64,000 bases of DNA, taken from an uncultured Actinomycetes bacterium (GTDB taxonomy: Bacteria; Actinomycetota; Actinomycetes; S36-B12; UBA10799). Positions 19,342 through 29,155 of this stretch are shown in pieces (position 1 is the stretch's first letter; the number at the start of each line of letters is the position of its first letter). Both the position numbers and the translations under genes were made by a program. The notes under the pieces are model-generated. The model ran no database searches. It worked only from the letters and a program-made list of their open reading frames with translations, and was not told the origin of the DNA. The DNA lies in assembly GCA_946803585.1 (NCBI GenBank), contig CAMPEQ010000011.1:826946-890945 (forward strand). Direction: 5' to 3'.

Positions 19342-21462
19342 CTACCAGCGACAACGGACTTTCGAGTTGATGGTGCGCAACGGCTTGCGGCTCTGGCCAA
19401 TTTTGTAGCCGACACCCGGCTTGTACCGGACCCTGGCTGCGCTTGTCAGATGCTTGCCAGTCCTGACACAAAAGTAGGTGACGCTCTTTCGGTTCTTTGT
19501 GTGCCTGAGCGTTGCAACGGTTCTTGCTACGTTGCCCTGTCCGGGGTCTTTCGATCCGATGAGCTCAGCCCGCCGGTTCTTGGCCTTAGCGGAATAGAAT
19601 CTAACGCGCTTGTTGGTCTTTGCAGTCCTGGCGACAAGGACAATCTCCTTTCTCCCGCTGAAGTTGAATCGCTTGGGCTGCTTTATCCGAACTGAGTGGA
19701 ACGCAACCTTGGCGAGGGAAGTTCCTGCTGTCGGAGTTGGCACGGCCGGCGGGGAAGGGGTCGGATGGGGATTTTCTGGCAAGGGAGGCGTTGGTGGCGC
19801 CGTCTCCTCGGGGGCGGACTCATGTGGGTTGATGAACTCTGGCGAAGCCAGCCACGCCGCTAACTGAGCTGGGCGTGCCGCCATACGCTCCCGCTTGCTG
19901 GCTAGATCCGACTGGTGCTCGCCGAGTGTCGACTCCTTCCGGGAGTCGTCCTCTACCGCTGAGCTGATCACCGCGGCTACGGAGTCGGTGAACCCAACCA
20001 TGTCGATGGAGTTCATCGAATCCCTGATTGATTCCAAAGCCGCGACATAGGTGTCGCTGCAAGTGGAATCGATCGCGCATCTGCGAAACATCAAGCCGTT
20101 GTCTGCAGTCCCAAAGTGATCCGCGTCTTGCCGTGATCCCCATGCAAGATCCATCCCACTAGGGATCATGGTGAAGTGCCCTGCTGCGTCGCTGTGCAGG
20201 TAGTAGTTGTTGGGTATCCATGCCTTCTCGGCGATCTTGCGGGAGGGAGAGTACCCGTCCCAGTGGAGGGTGTAGTGCTCAAAGGCCCACATCTTCACCA
20301 TCGCTGGCATATCAGTGACGGCATTGATACTCGACCACCATTGGGCGTATTCGGAGTTCGTCGCTACCACCAGCGAATCGAGATCAGATCGGTTGTCTGC
20401 CGAGCCTTCGTCAACCTCGAAGTAGGAAACGCGCCTCGGGTGAACGTCAGCAGCCATCTCTCCTTCGTAGATGTGCGCCGTGGTAGCAAAGTGCCTGTCG
20501 GCGAACACCGAATCAAGCTTCTCTAGGTTCAGGTACAGGCCGTACGCAGTGTCGTTCAGGCGCACGCGGGCGTAGCTGGTGCGTGGAGCGACTACCCCAA
20601 GTTCGTTCGCAAGGAAGTAGGAAGCGGACTCCGCGACCATGGAGGGGTCACTCACCATGTTGTTCAGGGTTAACCGTTTGAGCCCGAATAGCCGCTGGCC
20701 ACTGTCCGAGTGATTGATCTTGACGAGGAATGCGGGTTTTCCGTTTAGGCTCCGGAAACTTGATGTTCCCTTTAAGCGGATTCCCACATCGAGCGGACCG
20801 TAGACTTGGTCGTTGCGCCGGATTGCGATTGAGGCGTCTACGTACTCACGGGGCTCGGATCTTAGAGCGGCGATGGACTCGGGCGGCACCTCAAAATCGA
20901 TATCGAACAACTCGGTGGGGTTGTAGAACCAACTCGGTTCCGGGTCGAGCTCACCGTCAGCCTCGTACGGCCGGTTCGAGGCTGCGGGGGTTGGTGTCGT
21001 GTCGTTCCAGCCACCGGCGCCGTCCGGAAGGCGGCCGTAACTACTGCTTGCCTCACTGTCCAAATCTAGGGTGATCGCATCAATCTGAAGCGAGGACGGG
21101 TCGCTGAGGCGGATCGTCTCGTCGTCGCAGGAGATCCCGAACTCGAAACCCACATCGGACTTCTCAATCGTCAGGATCTGGTCCGCGGCAATGGTGGTTC
21201 CGGCAGTGAAGGTAAACCGGTGGCTACTGCGGAGCGGTTCACGGTCTAGCGCATCATCGGTGAGCACCCAGCCACCGATGTCAACGTCAGTCTCGGAGAT
21301 GTTCATTAGTTCGATGAAATCCGTGCCGCGGCAGCCAACCTCGTTGATCACTATTGCGTGGTCGACAGCAGGAGTCGCAGGACCGGTGAGGGTTAAGGAT
21401 GTCAGGGCAATCGCTAGTCCAAGTCCGATGCGGTAGACAGGTCTACGCCAGGTGATTCCCAC
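19342..21462 (-). CDS. Secreted lamin-tail / CotH-kinase protein
   Basis: Exported protein of 706 residues. GTG start, then a signal peptide (MGITWRRPVYRIGLGLAIAL, cleavage near GPATPAVD). Residues ~33-160 are a lamin-tail domain (IVINEVGCRGTDFIELMN, GGWVLTDDA). Residues ~180-560 resemble the CotH kinase family: GIRLKGTSSFRS, ARVRLNDTAYGLYLNLEKLD and MIPSGMDLAWGS, with the key Asp in the last. A Pro-rich linker (ETAPPTPPLPENPHPTPSPP) leads to a basic ~125-residue C-terminal domain (about 30 Lys/Arg) that I do not recognise. CotH of Bacillus phosphorylates a spore coat protein; here the target is unknown, and a cell-surface role is inferred. Confidence 0.82.
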   Translation of the reverse strand: MGITWRRPVYRIGLGLAIALTSLTLTGPATPAVDHAIVINEVGCRGTDFIELMNISETDVDIGGWVLTDDALDREPLRSSHRFTFTAGTTIAADQILTIEKSDVGFEFGISCDDETIRLSDPSSLQIDAITLDLDSEASSSYGRLPDGAGGWNDTTPTPAASNRPYEADGELDPEPSWFYNPTELFDIDFEVPPESIAALRSEPREYVDASIAIRRNDQVYGPLDVGIRLKGTSSFRSLNGKPAFLVKINHSDSGQRLFGLKRLTLNNMVSDPSMVAESASYFLANELGVVAPRTSYARVRLNDTAYGLYLNLEKLDSVFADRHFATTAHIYEGEMAADVHPRRVSYFEVDEGSADNRSDLDSLVVATNSEYAQWWSSINAVTDMPAMVKMWAFEHYTLHWDGYSPSRKIAEKAWIPNNYYLHSDAAGHFTMIPSGMDLAWGSRQDADHFGTADNGLMFRRCAIDSTCSDTYVAALESIRDSMNSIDMVGFTDSVAAVISSAVEDDSRKESTLGEHQSDLASKRERMAARPAQLAAWLASPEFINPHESAPEETAPPTPPLPENPHPTPSPPAVPTPTAGTSLAKVAFHSVRIKQPKRFNFSGRKEIVLVARTAKTNKRVRFYSAKAKNRRAELIGSKDPGQGNVARTVATLRHTKNRKSVTYFCVRTGKHLTSAARVRYKPGVGYKIGQSRKPLRTINSKVRCRW

Positions 21463-21617
21463 ATTGCCCCCGATTCAAGATCATTACCACTCGGAGAGTA
21501 GATCATGAAATCGAGAGATGCAACCAGCATGAGCTGTCGTAAGGAGCGCCTTGACGGGCTGGCGCGACGCTGAGTCGAACCCTCACCCACGGTCGAGCAC
21601 GGGCCGTCTGTCCGAGG

Positions 21618-22085
21618 CTATGTGCGAGACAGTGCAGCAGCCGCGACTAAACCTGCGAGGTCGTCAATTTGCTCCTTGGCAGTGATATCGGGAGACCCGT
21701 TCACCGAGATAGGGGATCGAACCTCGCGCCACCCTAGCCCTGTAGTGATCTTCGCAAGAGCGCGCTCAGCGCCGATGGTGTCGTCGTTTCCGTGTAGGTA
21801 GGCGCCAAAAGGAAGGCCCTTGGTTTGTTGTAGACATGGGTAGTAGATCTGGTCGAAGAAGTGCTTAGTCGCGCCAGCGAGGTAGCCGATATTCGCTGGG
21901 CTCCCGATAAGTATCGCGTCGGCAGAAAGCACGTCATTGGCGCTTGCGGCGAGAGCGGCCGAGGTGACCACCTCAAGTTCCACCTCAAGTGCAGCCGCCG
22001 CATCCGTTAAACCGGTCAAGGTGAGCTCCAGCAACTCTTGGGTTGCGGGAGAGACCGTGTGATGAACGACGAGGACCCGGGGCAT
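21618..22085 (-). CDS. Flavodoxin / NADPH-dependent FMN reductase-like protein
   Basis: A 155-residue flavodoxin-fold protein: VLVVHHTVSPATQELLEL (phosphate loop), ADAILIGSPANIGYLAGATKHFFDQI and KGLPFGAYLHGNDDT are typical of FMN-binding flavodoxin/WrbA-like proteins. Probably a cytoplasmic redox protein, with partner unknown. The ATG is 12 bases after the stop codon of the upstream hydrolase-like gene on the same strand, so the two likely form one transcript. Confidence 0.8.
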   Translation of the reverse strand: MPRVLVVHHTVSPATQELLELTLTGLTDAAAALEVELEVVTSAALAASANDVLSADAILIGSPANIGYLAGATKHFFDQIYYPCLQQTKGLPFGAYLHGNDDTIGAERALAKITTGLGWREVRSPISVNGSPDITAKEQIDDLAGLVAAAALSRT

Positions 22086-22097
22086 CAGGCTGACCGC

Positions 22098-22640
22098 TCA
22101 GAGCTCGTTTGTGATGTGCCGAACGACGTCGCCAGGAGTGCGCGTTGTCTCGACAGTCCAGCCGCGCAATCCGGCATCTCGTGCAGCAGCGACCGCATGC
22201 TTGTCGGTCGTCGTTCGGACGTAGGTCACGGGAGCGTCGGGCCAATCGGCGGCACCTGCCTTTGGAAGAACGCCATCGACAACGACGTAGCCGGAGACCG
22301 GACGTCGCGATGCCTTCTGGGAGAAACCGACGGCGGGCATCATCGCACCGGCAGCACCAGAGGCAACCAACAAGATTGGCTTCTCCGGTTGCTCGGCCGT
22401 GAGAGTCACCGCGTTGTGAGCGACCCAATGTGCCGTCGCGGTTCGGCTGTCAAGGGTCTCGCCAGGATCGGGTGCTTCCGGGACAACGAAGACGTTGATT
22501 CCGTAGGCCATCAGCTCTGCCGCTAGCTCGCGACGACTTGAATCTGACGGTGTTAACGCCCCATTCGCGGCGGCGGCATCGGCCTGGCTGGCTAACGCGG
22601 GCGGCAGCAATACGACGGTTCCATGGCTCACTGACTGCAC
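22098..22640 (-). CDS. Alpha/beta-hydrolase-like protein, nucleophile apparently missing
   Basis: A 180-residue protein that resembles short actinobacterial alpha/beta hydrolases: VVLLPPALASQ at the start, VVVDGVLPKAG and the C-terminal VTYVRTTTDKHAV / GWTVETTRTPGDVVRHI. The nucleophile elbow, usually GHSxAG in this group, reads VASGAAG, so the serine position appears to hold glycine. It may be an inactive member or use another residue. Start is GTG at 22640; a GTG three codons further on is possible. It is upstream of the flavodoxin-like gene and divergent from pyrE with 53 bases between. Confidence 0.6.
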   Translation of the reverse strand: MQSVSHGTVVLLPPALASQADAAAANGALTPSDSSRRELAAELMAYGINVFVVPEAPDPGETLDSRTATAHWVAHNAVTLTAEQPEKPILLVASGAAGAMMPAVGFSQKASRRPVSGYVVVDGVLPKAGAADWPDAPVTYVRTTTDKHAVAAARDAGLRGWTVETTRTPGDVVRHITNEL

Positions 22641-22681
22641 TCTGCCGCAGCGTGGCGTGAAAGTGTTGGCACCACGCTCAC

Positions 22682-22687
22682 TACTCT
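22682..22687 (+). promoter_or_regulatory. -10 box of a leaderless pyrE transcript
   Basis: TACTCT ends 6 bases before the pyrE ATG at 22694. The intervening AGGGGC is too close to the ATG to serve as a ribosome binding site, so a leaderless message is likely. No strong -35 box is seen. Confidence 0.5.
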
Positions 22688-22693
22688 AGGGGC

Positions 22694-23275
22694 ATGTCGC
22701 AATCCCCGAACCCTAGATCCTCCGTTGCAGGCACTGCCGGAAGCGACCGCGAGGTCCTCCGCCAGCAGATTCTGGACAAGGCGGTGGTGTTCGGCAAGGT
22801 GGTGCTTTCCAGCGGCAAGGAAGCCGACTACTACGTCGACCTTCGCCGCGTCACGCTCGACTCGGTCGCCGCACCACTCATCGGAGCGGCCATGTTGGAC
22901 GCGACTGCAGATCTTGACTACGACGCCGTCGGTGGCCTCACCTTGGGTGCTGATCCGGTAGCGACAGCGATGATGCACGTCGCGGGCGCTCGTGGACGCG
23001 TTCTTGATGCATTCGTGGTTCGCAAAGAGGAAAAGCACCATGGGCTCCAGCGCCGGATTGAAGGCCCCGATGTCGCCGGAAGGCGGGTGCTCGCTGTCGA
23101 AGACACCTCGACAACAGGTGGTTCAGTGATGACTGCGGTCGAGGCATTGCGGGCGGCGGGTGCCGATGTGGTCGGAGTCGCGGTCATCGTCGAGCGAGGT
23201 GCCCGGCCAAAGATTGATGCAGCCGGATTGCCCTACATTGCCGTCTTCGAGCTCGAAGATCTGGACCTTGCATGA
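22694..23275 (+). CDS. pyrE: Orotate phosphoribosyltransferase
   Basis: Fifth step of pyrimidine synthesis: orotate + PRPP gives OMP. The protein is 193 residues. The PRPP loop is VLAVEDTSTTGGSVMTAV; FVVRKEEKHHGLQRRIEG carries the catalytic flexible-loop lysine and histidine; GKEADYYVDLRRVTLDS is the conserved N-terminal part. It overlaps the dedA start by 4 bases (ATGA). The message looks leaderless. It is 53 bases from the divergent hydrolase-like gene. Confidence 0.95.
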   Translation: MSQSPNPRSSVAGTAGSDREVLRQQILDKAVVFGKVVLSSGKEADYYVDLRRVTLDSVAAPLIGAAMLDATADLDYDAVGGLTLGADPVATAMMHVAGARGRVLDAFVVRKEEKHHGLQRRIEGPDVAGRRVLAVEDTSTTGGSVMTAVEALRAAGADVVGVAVIVERGARPKIDAAGLPYIAVFELEDLDLA

Positions 23276-23964
23276 TCGACTCAGTTCTGCCACGCCTACT
23301 CGATAACGCTGCTCTCCTGGAGTTTCTGAGCCCGGAGAATATCCTCAACTGGCTCGGCCCGTGGGCACTTGTCGGCGTCGCCTTCATTATCTTCGCCGAG
23401 TGCGGCCTGCTCATCGGGTTCTTCCTGCCTGGTGACTCCCTGTTGTTCGTTACGGGCCTGTTTGTTGCGCAGGGTTTCATTACCGAGCCGATCTGGTTGG
23501 TGGCGACGGTCTTGATGATCGCAGCAGTAGCGGGCAACCTCGTGGGTTATTGGGTCGGCAAGGCCATCGGTCCCAAGCTCTTCGATAAACCGGACTCGAA
23601 GATCTTCAAGCGTAAATACGTTGATCAGACCCATGAGTTCTTTGAGAAGTACGGAGCGCGGGCGATCATCCTGGCTCGGTTCGTGCCGATTGTTCGAACC
23701 TTCATCACCGCCATCGCCGGAATCGCCGGGATGGACTTTCGCAAGTTCGCGACCTACTCAGCTATCGGTGGAGTCATTTGGGCAGCGGGTATCACCCTGC
23801 TCGGCTACTTCCTCGGCAACGTGCCAATCGTGAAAGACAACGTCGAGATTGTGCTCATCCTCGTCGTATTGATCAGCATCATCCCGATCGCGATCGAGTA
23901 CATCAAGCACCGTCGCCAAAGCCCAGACGAGGCGATCGAAGAGATCGCGGACGAGGGCGTCTAA
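23272..23964 (+). CDS. DedA-family membrane protein
   Basis: A 230-residue inner-membrane protein of the DedA/SNARE-associated family; members act as lipid carriers or flippases. AECGLLIGFFLPGDSLLF and RFVPIVRTFITAIAGIAGMDFRKF are the two re-entrant-type family motifs. About five hydrophobic segments are visible, and the C-terminus is charged. It is translationally coupled to pyrE (ATGA), the same neighbourhood as in some mycobacteria. It converges on the rRNA/tRNA methyltransferase gene with 16 bases between. Confidence 0.92.
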   Translation: MIDSVLPRLLDNAALLEFLSPENILNWLGPWALVGVAFIIFAECGLLIGFFLPGDSLLFVTGLFVAQGFITEPIWLVATVLMIAAVAGNLVGYWVGKAIGPKLFDKPDSKIFKRKYVDQTHEFFEKYGARAIILARFVPIVRTFITAIAGIAGMDFRKFATYSAIGGVIWAAGITLLGYFLGNVPIVKDNVEIVLILVVLISIIPIAIEYIKHRRQSPDEAIEEIADEGV

Positions 23965-23980
23965 CAGCCGCGAACGCTGC

Positions 23981-24781
23981 CTACGGAATCTGTCCGAACT
24001 CGTGACGACGAATCCACGAGTGCATCGCGATTCCCGCTGCGGTCGATGCATTAATCGACCGTGTTGAGCCGAACTGACTGATGTGCAACATCACGTCGCA
24101 CAACTGCTGGGCTTGGGGGGACATTCCAGGGCCCTCTTGACCAAAGAACATGATGCATTCGCGCGGCAGATCGTAGGTCTCGATTGGCTGGCTGCCCGGC
24201 AGAATGTCGATGCCTAGGACGGGCAATCCGGACTCGGCGATCCACTCGCCAAAGGCCGCAATACTCGGATGGTGCCGCACGTGCTGATAGCGATCCGTGA
24301 CCATCGCGCCACGACGGTTCCAGCGCTTCTCACCCACAATATGAACTTCAGCAACGAGGAAGGCGTTCGCGGTTCGCACAATCGAGCCCAGGTTCAGGTC
24401 CTTCTCCCAGTTCTCGACCGCAAGGTGGATCGGGTGCCGCCGCCGGTCGAGGTCAGCGCGGATCGCATCCATCGACCAGTAACGGTAATTATCGAGCACA
24501 TTGCGCCGGTCCCCATCGCGCAGCAGCTCGGGATCTAATCGATCGTCATCGGGCCACGGCAGCGGATGAGGTCCCAGCCCTACCTCGGGTTGCCCGACCT
24601 CGGGTGTCGGATCAGTAGCACCACGCGAGTCAGAGGGAGCGTCCACGCGTTGCACCCTAAGCGAAGTCTCACTTCCACGCGCCAGTGGATTGGCGGTGCG
24701 CTCATCGGGTGGCCCGAGATCGAACCGGCAGGAAGTCGGGATCAATTCCTGCCAAGATGAGCGGCTAGAGCGCGCGGACAC
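23981..24781 (-). CDS. SpoU/TrmH-family RNA 2'-O-methyltransferase
   Basis: SAM-dependent RNA ribose methyltransferase of the SPOUT superfamily. The three SpoU motifs are NLGSIVRTANAF, FFGQEGPGMSPQA and SINASTAAGIAMH. Up to 266 residues from the GTG at 24781, but the first ~80 residues are low-complexity, so a later start such as the GTG at about 24655 is possible. Target RNA is unknown; it resembles Rv0380c. It is divergent from fba. Confidence 0.87.
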   Translation of the reverse strand: MSARSSRSSWQELIPTSCRFDLGPPDERTANPLARGSETSLRVQRVDAPSDSRGATDPTPEVGQPEVGLGPHPLPWPDDDRLDPELLRDGDRRNVLDNYRYWSMDAIRADLDRRRHPIHLAVENWEKDLNLGSIVRTANAFLVAEVHIVGEKRWNRRGAMVTDRYQHVRHHPSIAAFGEWIAESGLPVLGIDILPGSQPIETYDLPRECIMFFGQEGPGMSPQAQQLCDVMLHISQFGSTRSINASTAAGIAMHSWIRRHEFGQIP

Positions 24782-24837
24782 GAGTCACTACGCGCGACGG
24801 CTTGTTAGACAACCGATCGATACGAGGAGATTTCACT

Positions 24838-25860
24838 ATGCCGATTGCCAGTCCTGAGGTATATGCCCAGATGTTGGACCGCGCCAAGGAAGGCAAGTTT
24901 GCCTACCCGGCGATCAACGTCTCCTCGTCGCAGACGCTGAACGCAGCGCTCGCCGGATTCGCAGAGGCAGAGTCCGACGGGATCGTGCAGGTGTCCTGGG
25001 GCGGCGCCAACTACATGTCCGGACCAACCGTCAACGACCTCGTTGCTGGCACAGTCGCCCTCGCCGAATACGCGCATGTGGTTGCCGAGAACTACCCGGT
25101 GAACATCGCACTGCACACCGATCACTGCCCACCGCAGCGACTAGATGACTGGCTGCGTCCGCTGCTGGAGATTGCCGATCAGCGCACCGCTGCCGGCAAG
25201 CGCCACTACTTCCAGTCACATATGTGGGACGGTTCGGCCATTGAACTTGAAGAGAATCTCGTCATCGCCGAGGAGCTCTTGGAGAAGTGCCAGCGCAACG
25301 ACACCATCCTCGAGATCGAGATCGGCGTTGTTGGTGGCGAGGAAGACGGCGTCGAGGCCAAGGCCGATGCCAAGCTCTACTCCACCCCAGCAGATGGACT
25401 GCTCGCCGTGAAGCACCTCGGTCTAGGCGAGAAGGGCCGCTACCTAGTCGCGGCCACCTTCGGCAACGTCCACGGCGTCTACAAGCCAGGCAACGTCAAG
25501 CTCACCCCGCCCGTGCTCAAGGAGATCCAAGACGCGGTCGCCGCTGAGTACGGCAAGGAAGAGCCATTCGACTTGGTCTTCCATGGTGGATCCGGTTCGA
25601 CGTTAGAAGAGATCCGCGAGGCACTCGACTATGGCGTCGTCAAGATGAACGTCGACACCGACTGCCAGTACGCGTTCACCCGTCCCGTCGCCAACCACAT
25701 GCTGACCGAGTATGAAGGCGTTCTCAAGGTCGACGGCGAGGTTGGCAACAAGAAGATGTACGACCCACGTGGTTGGGGTAAGAAGGCCGAAGCCGGAATG
25801 TCGGCCCGCGTCCTCGAGGCCTGTACCGACCTACGTTCGGTCGGCACCAAGATGTCGTAA
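24838..25860 (+). CDS. fba: Class II fructose-bisphosphate aldolase
   Basis: Zn-dependent aldolase of glycolysis and gluconeogenesis. The ATG at 24838 is chosen because GAGGAG lies just upstream and MPIASPEVYAQML matches the family start; the frame opens earlier at 24802. The protein is 340 residues. HTDHCPP carries a zinc-binding His and the following Asp, EIGVVGGEEDG is the metal region, and FHGGSGST binds the phosphate. A strong hairpin terminator follows 50 bases after the stop. Confidence 0.96.
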   Translation: MPIASPEVYAQMLDRAKEGKFAYPAINVSSSQTLNAALAGFAEAESDGIVQVSWGGANYMSGPTVNDLVAGTVALAEYAHVVAENYPVNIALHTDHCPPQRLDDWLRPLLEIADQRTAAGKRHYFQSHMWDGSAIELEENLVIAEELLEKCQRNDTILEIEIGVVGGEEDGVEAKADAKLYSTPADGLLAVKHLGLGEKGRYLVAATFGNVHGVYKPGNVKLTPPVLKEIQDAVAAEYGKEEPFDLVFHGGSGSTLEEIREALDYGVVKMNVDTDCQYAFTRPVANHMLTEYEGVLKVDGEVGNKKMYDPRGWGKKAEAGMSARVLEACTDLRSVGTKMS

Positions 25861-25910
25861 CACCGAACCGCTAGCTAGTCGGCCGGATGTGAGTCGGCTT
25901 GGCTGCGATG

Positions 25911-25948
25911 AAAGCCCCGCCCACCCCCTGCTCGGTGTGCGGGGCTTT
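25911..25948 (+). terminator. Rho-independent-like terminator after fba
   Basis: AAAGCCCCGC (25911-25920) pairs with GCGGGGCTTT (25939-25948). Inside the loop CACC and GGTG can pair further. This 10-base stem with its TTT run is the clearest terminator in the window. Confidence 0.85.
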
Positions 25949-25968
25949 CCGTTTGGGACAGTGATCCG

Positions 25969-26385
25969 GTGACGACACACAAAGACCTACTTGGCGGACC
26001 CCCTCCTACTTTGCTGCCGGCAGACATTGACGCGGAGGCTGAGCTAGCTGCGGGCGCGACGCCAGCGGATGTTGCGGCTGATCATCCGACCTGCAGCCTG
26101 GCCTGGGCGTTGCTCGCTGATCAGGCTTACGCCGACGATCGCGTGATTGAGTCCTACGCGTTTGCTCGGACCGGCTATCACCGCGGCCTTGATGCGCTTC
26201 GACGCTCGGGCTGGAAGGGCTTTGGACCCGTCCCGTGGGAGCATGAACCAAACCGCGGATTCCTTATGTGCCTGAATGCGCTTGCCCGCGCAGCCACCTC
26301 CATCAATGAGACAGAGGAAGCTCAGCGCTGTTCGCAGTTCCTCGCCGACAGCTCCGAAACCGCGGTTGTGGAACTGTCCAAGTAG
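25969..26385 (+). CDS. DUF3151 domain protein
   Basis: Conserved actinobacterial protein of 138 residues, start GTG at 25969. KDLLGGPPPTLLP at the start, CSLAWALLADQAYADDRVIESYAFARTGYHRGLDALRRSGWKGFGPVPWEHEPNRGFL in the middle (quoted in parts: CSLAWALLADQAY, YAFARTGYHRGLDALR, GPVPWEHEPN) are the family's hallmarks. It looks cytoplasmic and helical. Function is unknown. It lies between fba and purA, as Rv0358 does in M. tuberculosis. No transmembrane segment or catalytic motif is visible. Confidence 0.85.
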   Translation: MTTHKDLLGGPPPTLLPADIDAEAELAAGATPADVAADHPTCSLAWALLADQAYADDRVIESYAFARTGYHRGLDALRRSGWKGFGPVPWEHEPNRGFLMCLNALARAATSINETEEAQRCSQFLADSSETAVVELSK

Positions 26386-26425
26386 GCCGTTGTAGGAGTC
26401 GAGCTAAGGGGCGAAAACGCCGATC

Positions 26426-27800
<1,375 letters not shown>

Positions 27801-27828
27801 CGCCGAGACCCCGCTAGGCAAGCCCGCG

Positions 27829-27834
27829 TAACCT
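27829..27834 (+). promoter_or_regulatory. -10 box of a leaderless purD transcript
   Basis: TAACCT ends 7 bases before the GTG of purD, with no ribosome binding site in between. No good -35 is found at the usual distance, so this could also be read-through from purA. Confidence 0.4.
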
Positions 27835-27841
27835 TAGCGCC

Positions 27842-29155
27842 GTGAAGGTACTCGTAATTGGTTCAGGAGCCCGCGAACACGCCATCGTCGCTGCGCTCGC
27901 GGCCGACGCGTCCGTGACGGGACTACATGCGGCCCCGGGTAACGCCGGAATCGATGTCGAGGCAACGCTGCACGCGGTCGATGCCAACGACCCGGCGGCA
28001 GTGACCGCACTAGCCCAGGAGATCGCGGCCGATCTGGTCATTATCGGCCCGGAGGCGCCGCTGGTAGCCGGTGTTGCCGATGCTGTCCGCGAGGCCGGGA
28101 TTGCCTGCTTCGGACCGTCCGCGGCGGCCGCCCAACTCGAGGCGAGTAAGTCGTTCGCCAAGCAGGTCATGCACGCTGCGGGAGTGCCAACGGCGCGGGC
28201 CGGTGTTGGCACCGATATCGACACGGTGGGGATGATGCTCGCGGAGTTCGGTGCCCCGCACGTCGTTAAGGACGACGGGCTCGCGGCTGGCAAGGGCGTG
28301 GTCGTCACGAACGATCGCGCGCAGGCTTTGACCCATGCGGAAGCGATCCTGGCTAAGCCCAACGGCCGCGTCGTGATCGAGGAGTTCCTCGATGGCCCGG
28401 AGGTGAGCCTCTTTTGCATTACGGACGGAAAGACGGTCGTTCCACTCCAGCCGGCTCAAGACTTCAAACGTGTTGGCGACGGCGACGCAGGACCAAACAC
28501 TGGCGGTATGGGCGCCTACACGCCATTGGATTGGGCGCCGGAGAACCTGGTCGACGAGGTGATCGCGAACGTCGCGCAACCCACTATCGACGAGATGGCT
28601 CGCCGCGGTACCCCATTTGCTGGCGTCCTTTACATCGGCTTGGCGCTGACCTCGGCCGGTCCGCGCGTCATCGAGTTCAACGCTCGCTTTGGTGACCCGG
28701 AGACCCAGGTGGTACTTGCTTCGCTCAAGACCCCGTTGGCTGGTGTCCTCTTGGCAGCCGCCCGAGGTGAACTCGACGGACTGCCCGCCCTGCAGTGGTA
28801 TCCGGGCGCGGCAATCACCGTCGTTCTGGCCGCCGAGAACTACCCCGGCACCCCCGTCACTGGCGACGTCATCAGCGGACTCGAAGCTGCGACCGGCCTA
28901 CCCACAGTTCTGGTTCTACATGCCGGGACCAAGACCGGCCTGGACCGGCAACCGGTATCGGCCGGTGGTCGAGTGCTGTCGGTGGTTGCCCGCGGAACCT
29001 CGCTGGCCGATGCCCGCGACGTGGCGTATCAGGCAGTCGAACGAATTGAGCTGCGCGGAAGCCACTACCGAACCGATATTGCCGCCAAGGCAATCGAGGG
29101 ACGCATCGAGATACCAACATCAGCTACCCCTGCCAGCTTGGGAGAGAACACGTGA
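27842..29155 (+). CDS. purD: Phosphoribosylamine-glycine ligase
   Basis: Second step of purine synthesis, an ATP-grasp enzyme. The protein is 437 residues. VLVIGSGAREHAIVAAL at the start, the GPEAPLVAGVAD segment, KDDGLAAGKGVVV (ATP-grasp Lys) and FNARFGDPETQVVL (metal binding) are clear. Start is GTG at 27842. Its stop overlaps the purB start (GTGA), so the two are coupled. Confidence 0.97.
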   Translation: MKVLVIGSGAREHAIVAALAADASVTGLHAAPGNAGIDVEATLHAVDANDPAAVTALAQEIAADLVIIGPEAPLVAGVADAVREAGIACFGPSAAAAQLEASKSFAKQVMHAAGVPTARAGVGTDIDTVGMMLAEFGAPHVVKDDGLAAGKGVVVTNDRAQALTHAEAILAKPNGRVVIEEFLDGPEVSLFCITDGKTVVPLQPAQDFKRVGDGDAGPNTGGMGAYTPLDWAPENLVDEVIANVAQPTIDEMARRGTPFAGVLYIGLALTSAGPRVIEFNARFGDPETQVVLASLKTPLAGVLLAAARGELDGLPALQWYPGAAITVVLAAENYPGTPVTGDVISGLEAATGLPTVLVLHAGTKTGLDRQPVSAGGRVLSVVARGTSLADARDVAYQAVERIELRGSHYRTDIAAKAIEGRIEIPTSATPASLGENT

